Assembly (NCBI GenBank): GCA_003140115.1
Contig: PLIQ01000330.1
Coordinates: forward strand, 3,888-13,559
Length of the DNA stretch: 9,672 nucleotides
DNA from: Actinomycetota bacterium
GTDB taxonomy: Bacteria; Actinomycetota; Actinomycetes; Streptosporangiales; Streptosporangiaceae
Reading direction: 5' to 3'
Shown piece after piece: positions 5,881 to 9,672 of this stretch. Made by a program: the position numbers and the translations under genes. Below the pieces are notes generated by a model. It was not told the origin of the DNA and did no database searches. It saw only the letters and a program-made list of their open reading frames with translations. How positions within the stretch are numbered: the first letter of the stretch is position 1; each line of letters begins with the position of its first letter.

Positions 5881-6369
5881 TCAGCGGCCCGGCCCCGGGA
5901 AGAACTCGGCGCCCTGGACGTACTCCATGGCCTTGGTGAATGCCGGGTCGCTGAGGCGCTGCTCCATCTCCTGCGGGGTGAGGTCCTCGATGCGTGCCTG
6001 GATCCACCACAGGTTGCCCAGCGGGTCACGCACCCGCCCGACGCGGTCGCCGAAGAACAGGTGAGTGACCTCGGTCACTGAGATGCCGCCGGCTGCGACG
6101 GCCTGGCGGTGGACGGCGTCGGCATCGGGGACATACAGGCGGAGGAAGCCGGGCGTCGGCGGCCAATCGGGCCTGGCGTCGAACATCATCACGACGGAAT
6201 CGCCGATCCGCACCTCTGCGTGCTCGATTCTTCCCTCAGCTCCGGTGAGGCGGGCGATCTCCCCGGCGCCGAAAGCCTCTTTCATGTAGTCGATGAGCCG
6301 GGCGGTGTCGCGGGAGATGATCCACGGCGTGACGGTGGTGTAGCCCTCGGGAACCGGCTTGACAGCCAT
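5881..6369 (-). CDS. VOC-family (glyoxalase/PhnB-like) protein
   Basis: 162 residues from ATG 6369, with AGGAGG 8 bases upstream. Seen: two beta-alpha-beta-beta-beta modules. The first begins GYTTVTPWIISRDTARLIDY and holds IEHAEVRIGDSVVMM. The second holds GFLRLYVPDADAVHRQAV and ends in GDRVGRVRDPLGNLWWI. These are the marks of the PhnB-like branch of the vicinal oxygen chelate superfamily. Family knowledge: members bind a metal or small molecule and include dioxygenases, isomerases and antibiotic-binding proteins; the substrate here cannot be told. It is transcribed divergently from the WYL regulator at 6467, with 97 bases between, a layout that often means the regulator controls the VOC gene. 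Intact and of usual length. Confidence 0.88.
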   Translation of the reverse strand: MAVKPVPEGYTTVTPWIISRDTARLIDYMKEAFGAGEIARLTGAEGRIEHAEVRIGDSVVMMFDARPDWPPTPGFLRLYVPDADAVHRQAVAAGGISVTEVTHLFFGDRVGRVRDPLGNLWWIQARIEDLTPQEMEQRLSDPAFTKAMEYVQGAEFFPGPGR

Positions 6370-6466
6370 TTCGCTGTGCCTCCTGGATGCGGTGCGGGCA
6401 GGTGCCACCGAGGCTAGATGCCATGTAGGCCAGCTCCTGTCCTCCATTGGAGGCATCCTGGATTCC

Positions 6467-7422
6467 GTGAGCGATACCTCGTCCAGGCTGCTGAAGCTGC
6501 TGTCGCTGCTGCAGGCCCCGCGCGAGTGGGCCGGTAGCGAACTCGCCGATCGTTTGCAAGTTAGCCGCCGGACGATCCGCTGCGATGTGGAGCGGCTGCG
6601 CGGCCTGAGTTACCCGGTGGAGGCGACGATGGGCACCGGCGGCGGCTACCGCCTGGTCGCCGGGATGGCGATGCCGCCGCTGCTACTGGATGACGACGAG
6701 GCCGTGGCCATCACCGTCGGCCTGGCCACGGCGGCCCGGCACCCGGTGCAGGGCATCGGGGAGGCATCGGTGCGGGCGCTGGGCAAGCTGGAACAGGTAC
6801 TGCCGTCCCGGCTGCGGCAGCGGGTCCGCTCGCTGAACGCCGCCACTGTCTCGCTGCCCTCCGGCGACGGCCCTGGCGTCGACCCGGTGCAGCTGACCAC
6901 GCTGGCAGCCGCGATCACCGGCCGTGAGCGGGTGCGGTTCGGCTACCAGGCCGGCGACGGGACCGGCAGCACCCGCCTAGCCGACCCGCATCGCCTCGTC
7001 GCGGCAGGACGGCGCTGGTATCTGCTCGCCTACGACAACGACCGCCAGGACTGGCGGATCTACCGCATCGACCGGATCCGGGACCTGCAGCCGACGGGCG
7101 CGCGGACCCGCCACGCCCACTGCCTGCCGACGCTGCCGCCTACGTCACCGGCAAGCTCTACTCCCTCGCCCCCACTTACCGGGCCATCGCCACCCTGCAC
7201 GCTCCGGCCGCAGAGGTGGCCCGCCGACTGGGCAGTACCGCAGGTAAGCTCACCGTGACCGGCGAGTGGACCTGCCGGCTCGAAACGCATGCCGACACGC
7301 TGGAATGGCTGGCCTTCCGGCTGATCCTTTCCGGCTGCGAGTTCGAGGTGCACCAGCCGCCAGAACTCGCCGGATACCTGCGCGCGCTCGGTGCGCGCCT
7401 CACCCGCGCCGCAGGCCACTGA
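6467..7422 (+). pseudogene. WYL-domain transcriptional regulator with a -1 frameshift
   Basis: Start: GTG 6467, giving the usual VSDTSSRLLKLLSLLQ; GGAGG is 13 bases upstream, rather far. Seen: a DeoR-like winged helix at about residues 3-62 (WAGSELADRLQVSRRTIRCD, then GGGYRL), a linker region with PPLLLDDDEAVAITVGL, and a WYL domain over about 145-215 containing RRWYLLAYDNDRQDWRIYRI. After about 7106-7125 the coding signal moves to the next frame (loss of one base). That frame continues AAAYVTGKLYSLAPTYRAIA, LHAPAAEVARRLG, and WLAFRLILSGCEFEV to a TGA at 7420-7422; this is the WCX C-terminal domain. Without correction the product would be truncated after the WYL domain with a scrambled tail ending at 7258. 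Family knowledge: WYL proteins bind a ligand or nucleic acid and regulate neighbours. It probably controls the divergent VOC gene. A sequencing error is an alternative to true mutation. Confidence 0.85.
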
Positions 7423-7497
7423 GCTCCCGCCGGAGGGCGATCCACTGGCCCGCAAGTGAACCGAGGCGAGCCACTCGCGCACGCAGGGGCGAGCGGA

Positions 7498-7515
7498 GTT
7501 GTCAACGGCGACAAC
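7498..7515. other. Short inverted repeat between convergent genes
   Basis: GTTGTC and GACAAC are separated by six bases in the 139-base gap between the convergent WYL regulator and PIN-like genes. It could be a weak bidirectional terminator stem. No T-run follows on either strand, so the call is tentative. Confidence 0.25.
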
Positions 7516-7561
7516 AGCGGACACAGCCATCCTGTCTTTTCACATGTCGTCGTGACAGCCG

Positions 7562-7939
7562 TTATGTTGTCGGCTCCGTGCAACTCCCTCCGGCATCACG
7601 CGGGGGGCGCAGCCAGAGCACGCCGCCGCAATGGGCTGTCTTAGGGCCGGCCGCTGCGGCGGCGAGTGCTGCCCCAAGCCGGGACACATACGCTTTCGTG
7701 CGCGGGAACGTGAGGTCGGACGTGTAAATAAGGCCGGGAACCTCTTTTCCAGCCGCCTCGTGTGCCCGTCGGAGACTCTCGAAGTCCGGGACGTTGTTCG
7801 TCACGAGGACCCGGCCCTCGGCCAGCGCCGCCTGGAAGATCTCTAGGTCTGACAGGGCCCGCAGGACAGGATCCGCAGCGACCGCACGGCAGTCGATGCC
7901 ACGGGCAGCAAGATCGGCGGCGACCGCGGGCGAGAACAT
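7562..7939 (-). CDS. DUF5615 PIN-like domain protein, probably 5'-truncated
   Basis: 125 residues from ATG 7939. Seen: MFSPAVAADLAARGIDCRAV, SDLEIFQAALAEGRVLVTNN, VPDFESLRRAHEAAG, GLIYTSDLTFPRTKAYVSRL, and a final CGGVLWL. This is the order expected of the DUF5615 PIN-like family. The family's N-terminal acidic motif LLDE is encoded immediately upstream in the same frame (7951-7940), but no ATG, GTG or TTG lies between it and the in-frame stop at 8005-8003. The ATG used here would therefore drop that acidic residue. Family knowledge: PIN-like proteins are often toxin RNases, with conserved acidic residues binding metal. Inference: a deletion fused the end of the preceding nucleotidyltransferase remnant to this gene and removed its start. 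Activity is doubtful. Confidence 0.75.
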   Translation of the reverse strand: MFSPAVAADLAARGIDCRAVAADPVLRALSDLEIFQAALAEGRVLVTNNVPDFESLRRAHEAAGKEVPGLIYTSDLTFPRTKAYVSRLGAALAAAAAGPKTAHCGGVLWLRPPRDAGGSCTEPTT

Positions 7940-8318
7940 CTCGTCGAGGAGCGGGAAGACCGTAAGCGGCGAACTCTTCGTCCGCGCGCCACTGTGCGGA
8001 ACTCAGCCGCTCCGCAAGACCTTCCTCCAGCTCGCAGTCTTGGCCAAGCTCCGGATCTGTCACCATGAACCGTGCGGAGAGCGGTTCGATCCCGATAACG
8101 TGCACCTTCCAGCCCCGCTCCGTCAAGCCTTCTATCAGCCGTGAGCCGAGGATCTCCATCGGGATGGAACTATTGGTTGCTACGTCGATGTCGCGGCTCA
8201 ATCGGTCGACGATGCCGTGTGCTTGAACCGCATAACCACCCGTTAGTGCAAATGGCAAGTCGTTGCCAACTTCCAGAACGTCCCGCAGCAGTCTCCTGTG
8301 CAGGTCGTTCATATTCAT
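7641..8318 (-). pseudogene. AbiEii-like nucleotidyltransferase, internally deleted
   Basis: ATG 8318 overlaps the stop of the gene before it by one base (TGATG), so translation is coupled. Seen: FALTGGYAVQAHG (23-35) and RLSRDIDVAT (39-48) form the nucleotidyltransferase GG...DxD motif; LTERGWKVHVI and LSARFMVTDP follow. At about residue 96 the expected central part is missing. The text jumps to LEEGLAERLSSAQW and DEEFAAYGL, which resembles the end of these proteins. Beyond residue about 121 (7955) the open frame continues to 7641, but only as the shadow of the PIN-like gene. Family knowledge: full members of this DUF1814/AbiEii-like group usually exceed 200 residues and are associated with toxin-antitoxin or abortive infection loci. 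The remnant keeps the metal-binding aspartates but lacks the rest of the fold. Confidence 0.7.
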
Positions 8319-8671
8319 CAGACGGCTGGCGCTCCTTCAGCGAGCTCTGGAAAAGCTGACTCCCACACATCCCGGATGACGCGGCCGACTACCTTGCGCA
8401 GGGTGGGCCAATGGCCGACGAGCAGTCGTGGATTTATGAACACGACCAAGTCGTCGCGCAGTCCCTCGGTCAGGACGATGTGGTACATGCTCACGCAGAG
8501 CGAAGGACGTTCAATATCAAAGGCGGTTAGCCCGCGCCACGCAACGTGCAGCGGCAACTGGACCGTGCCGCGCTCCGGGCCTGCCAGATCGTCAAGGGAA
8601 CGCGGCAATCTGCTGCGGTATCGCTGTTCCAGCACCGCGGCATGCGAGATAGGCTCGGACGAGACCTCCAT
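8318..8671 (-). CDS. Conserved hypothetical protein upstream of the nucleotidyltransferase
   Basis: 117 residues from ATG 8671. Seen: LPRSLDDLAGPERGTVQLPL, HVAWRGLTAFDIERP, MYHIVLTEGLRDDLVVFINP, LLVGHWPTLRKVVGRVIRDV and WESAFPEL; a soluble alpha/beta or helical protein with no signal peptide. The next gene overlaps its stop (TGATG), so the two belong together, and I recall similar proteins paired with nucleotidyltransferases in actinomycetes; function unknown. No clear ribosome site precedes the ATG. CATACT lies 7-12 bases upstream, which would fit a -10 box for a leaderless message. An open frame extends further upstream (to 8938), but its composition is not protein-like. Inference: the antitoxin or partner component of a former two-gene system, now probably orphaned. 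Confidence 0.7.
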   Translation of the reverse strand: MEVSSEPISHAAVLEQRYRSRLPRSLDDLAGPERGTVQLPLHVAWRGLTAFDIERPSLCVSMYHIVLTEGLRDDLVVFINPRLLVGHWPTLRKVVGRVIRDVWESAFPELAEGAPAV

Positions 8672-9080
8672 GGTCCAAGTATGGCTTACTGAGCCGAGAT
8701 GGCCGGCCAACTTACTGCGTGTTGGAAACGACATACACGTTCCATCCGACCTTGAGCGCATACGCGTAGTGCGCGACCTTAGGTCAAGACCCCAGCGCCA
8801 GGCTAGACGTCGGGTTCGCGTCCCAAGGTGCGTCGGCGCCACAGGCAGCCGGCCCTCGCTATCCCGCCACGCACGACCGCAGCTACCCACCAGACCCGAC
8901 CGTAACGCGGCAGCAGCCCAACCCACGACCAAGCGCACCGGAGCAGATTTCCACGCGACGCGACCACTCCCCCGGGTGAAATGGCTAGACGAGTGATTTC
9001 ATGTCGAGAAGCTGTACCCGGCTCCGCTCATCAGGTGAAGGGGCCACGACAGGCACAGCCCACGACAGCAGGAGACCACC
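8672..9080. other. 409-bp gap without a convincing gene
   Basis: It separates the minus-strand hypothetical/nucleotidyltransferase/PIN cluster from the plus-strand YCII gene, so promoters for both should lie here. I see no consensus promoter. A short minus-strand frame (8712 to about 8786) reads HYAYALKVGWNVYVVSNTQ then stop, which looks like a protein end but has an in-frame stop just upstream; it may be a scrap of a lost gene. AGGAG at 9070-9074 is the ribosome site of the next gene. Confidence 0.4.
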
Positions 9081-9491
9081 ATGCCGAAGTACTTGCTCCT
9101 CAAGCACTACCGCGGCGGCCCGGAGCCGCACCGTCCGGTGCCCCCGATGGACCAGTGGGCCCCCGAGGACGTGGAGGCGCATATGGCCTTTCTCAAGCAC
9201 GTCAGCGAAATGCTCGAGGAGAACGGCGAGTACGTCGATGGGCAGGCGCTGACGCCGGCGCGCACCTGGGTGCGCTACGGCGGCCCGGACGCTGCCCCGG
9301 TCACCACCGACGGCCCGCTGCCCGAAACCAGCGATCTCGTGGCGGGCTGGTACATGATCGACGTCGAGTCATACGAGCGCGCGGTAGAGCTGGCGGCCTA
9401 CGTCTCCTCGGAGCCAGGCCCGGGCGGCGAGCCGCTGTACGAGTGGATCGGCGTCCGGGAGGTCATGTCCGGGCCGCCCTCGGACGACTGA
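9081..9491 (+). CDS. YCII-related (DGPF-type) protein
   Basis: 136 residues; AGGAG (9070-9074) lies 6 bases before the ATG. Seen: MPKYLLLKHYRGG, then WAPEDVEAHMAFLKHVSEML, a central VTTDGPLPETSDLVAGWYMI that corresponds to the DGPF-x-E motif (here DGPLPET), VESYERAVELAAYV, and a final YEWIGVREVM. This is the YCII/DGPF ferredoxin-like fold, complete. Family knowledge: these small proteins, of unclear enzymatic role, are typically encoded beside ECF42-type sigma factors and belong to their regulon. Here the sigma factor starts 6 bases after the stop, so the two are co-transcribed. Confidence 0.9.
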   Translation: MPKYLLLKHYRGGPEPHRPVPPMDQWAPEDVEAHMAFLKHVSEMLEENGEYVDGQALTPARTWVRYGGPDAAPVTTDGPLPETSDLVAGWYMIDVESYERAVELAAYVSSEPGPGGEPLYEWIGVREVMSGPPSDD

Positions 9492-9497
9492 CCCGGC

Positions 9498-9672
9498 GTG
9501 ACCGACGAGCCCACGCGACGGCTGGACGAGGGCGCGCTGCGCGCCCTCGTCCCCCGGGTGCTCGCGGGCCTCGTCCGCCGGGGCGAGGACTTCGATGCCG
9601 CCGAGGACGCGCTGCAGGAGGCGCTGCTGGAGGCGCTTCGGGTGTGGCCCGAGCACCCGCCGCGCGACCCGC
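9498..9672 (+). CDS. ECF sigma factor (ECF42-like), N-terminal part
   Basis: GTG 9498 opens a frame that is still open at the window end (58 codons). Seen: VTDEPTRRLDEGALRALVPR, VLAGLVRRGEDFDAAEDALQ, EALLEALRVWPEHP; this is sigma region 2.1-2.2, with the acidic, alanine-rich DFDAAEDALQEAL helix typical of this group. The start follows the YCII stop by 6 bases. Family knowledge: ECF42 sigmas are recognised by YCII/DGPF neighbours, lack an anti-sigma gene and carry a C-terminal TPR extension. The extension cannot be seen here, so the subgroup is inferred from the neighbour. Confidence 0.8.
   Translation, partial: MTDEPTRRLDEGALRALVPRVLAGLVRRGEDFDAAEDALQEALLEALRVWPEHPPRDP

Noticed and set aside
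8672..8938. 89-codon N-terminal extension of the hypothetical protein at 8318-8671
   Set aside because: The extension is arginine- and serine-rich without protein-like character, and the conserved-looking part begins at the ATG at 8671.
1..9672. CRISPR array, tRNA or rRNA genes
   Set aside because: I saw no regularly spaced repeats, no tRNA cloverleaf with a T-loop signature and no rRNA-like sequence.

Overview
The window is high-GC DNA with actinomycete-style gene content: GntR/YtrA and WYL regulators, YCII plus ECF sigma pair, DUF5808 membrane protein, LanC-like protein, and GTG starts with GGAGG-type ribosome sites. It looks like an accessory, decaying stretch of an actinomycete (Actinomycetota) chromosome or large replicon. 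Intact genes alternate with broken, internally deleted or frameshifted ones. Everything here is read by eye; no database search was run.

Left part (1-3068): two unidentified minus-strand fragments at the edge, then a minus-strand operon of a YtrA-type GntR repressor and a polytopic DUF5808-type membrane protein (ATGA overlap). Divergent from it are a lipoprotein gene whose coding signal changes frame, and a small PEGA-like protein with a C-terminal membrane segment. AT-rich dyads with the half-site ATCTGTTCTAT lie at the gntR promoter, at the lipoprotein promoter and just before the PEGA-like gene. This suggests one small envelope regulon under the GntR protein.

Middle (3069-5848): a full-length group II intron (3189-5119, minus strand, 1,931 nt) with a 420-residue RT/maturase and recognisable domains V and VI. 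It sits inside the reverse transcriptase gene of a second, degraded group II intron. Joining the two flanks across the intron restores the RT reading (YC|KDGKRRG). A 7-nt EBS1/IBS1 pairing supports the boundaries. The outer RT remnant abuts a LanC-like gene that lacks its N-terminus and most of its C-terminal half.

Right part (5881-9672): a VOC/PhnB-like gene divergent from a WYL regulator carrying a single-base frameshift. Next comes a minus-strand cluster of a conserved hypothetical gene, an internally deleted AbiEii-like nucleotidyltransferase and a DUF5615 PIN-like gene with no proper start, which looks like a collapsed toxin or defence-type locus. After a 409-bp gap come a YCII/DGPF gene and the beginning of an ECF sigma factor (ECF42-like pairing) that runs off the window.

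The most notable points are the nested group II intron, the shared operator set, and the repeated pattern of single-base losses and internal deletions.
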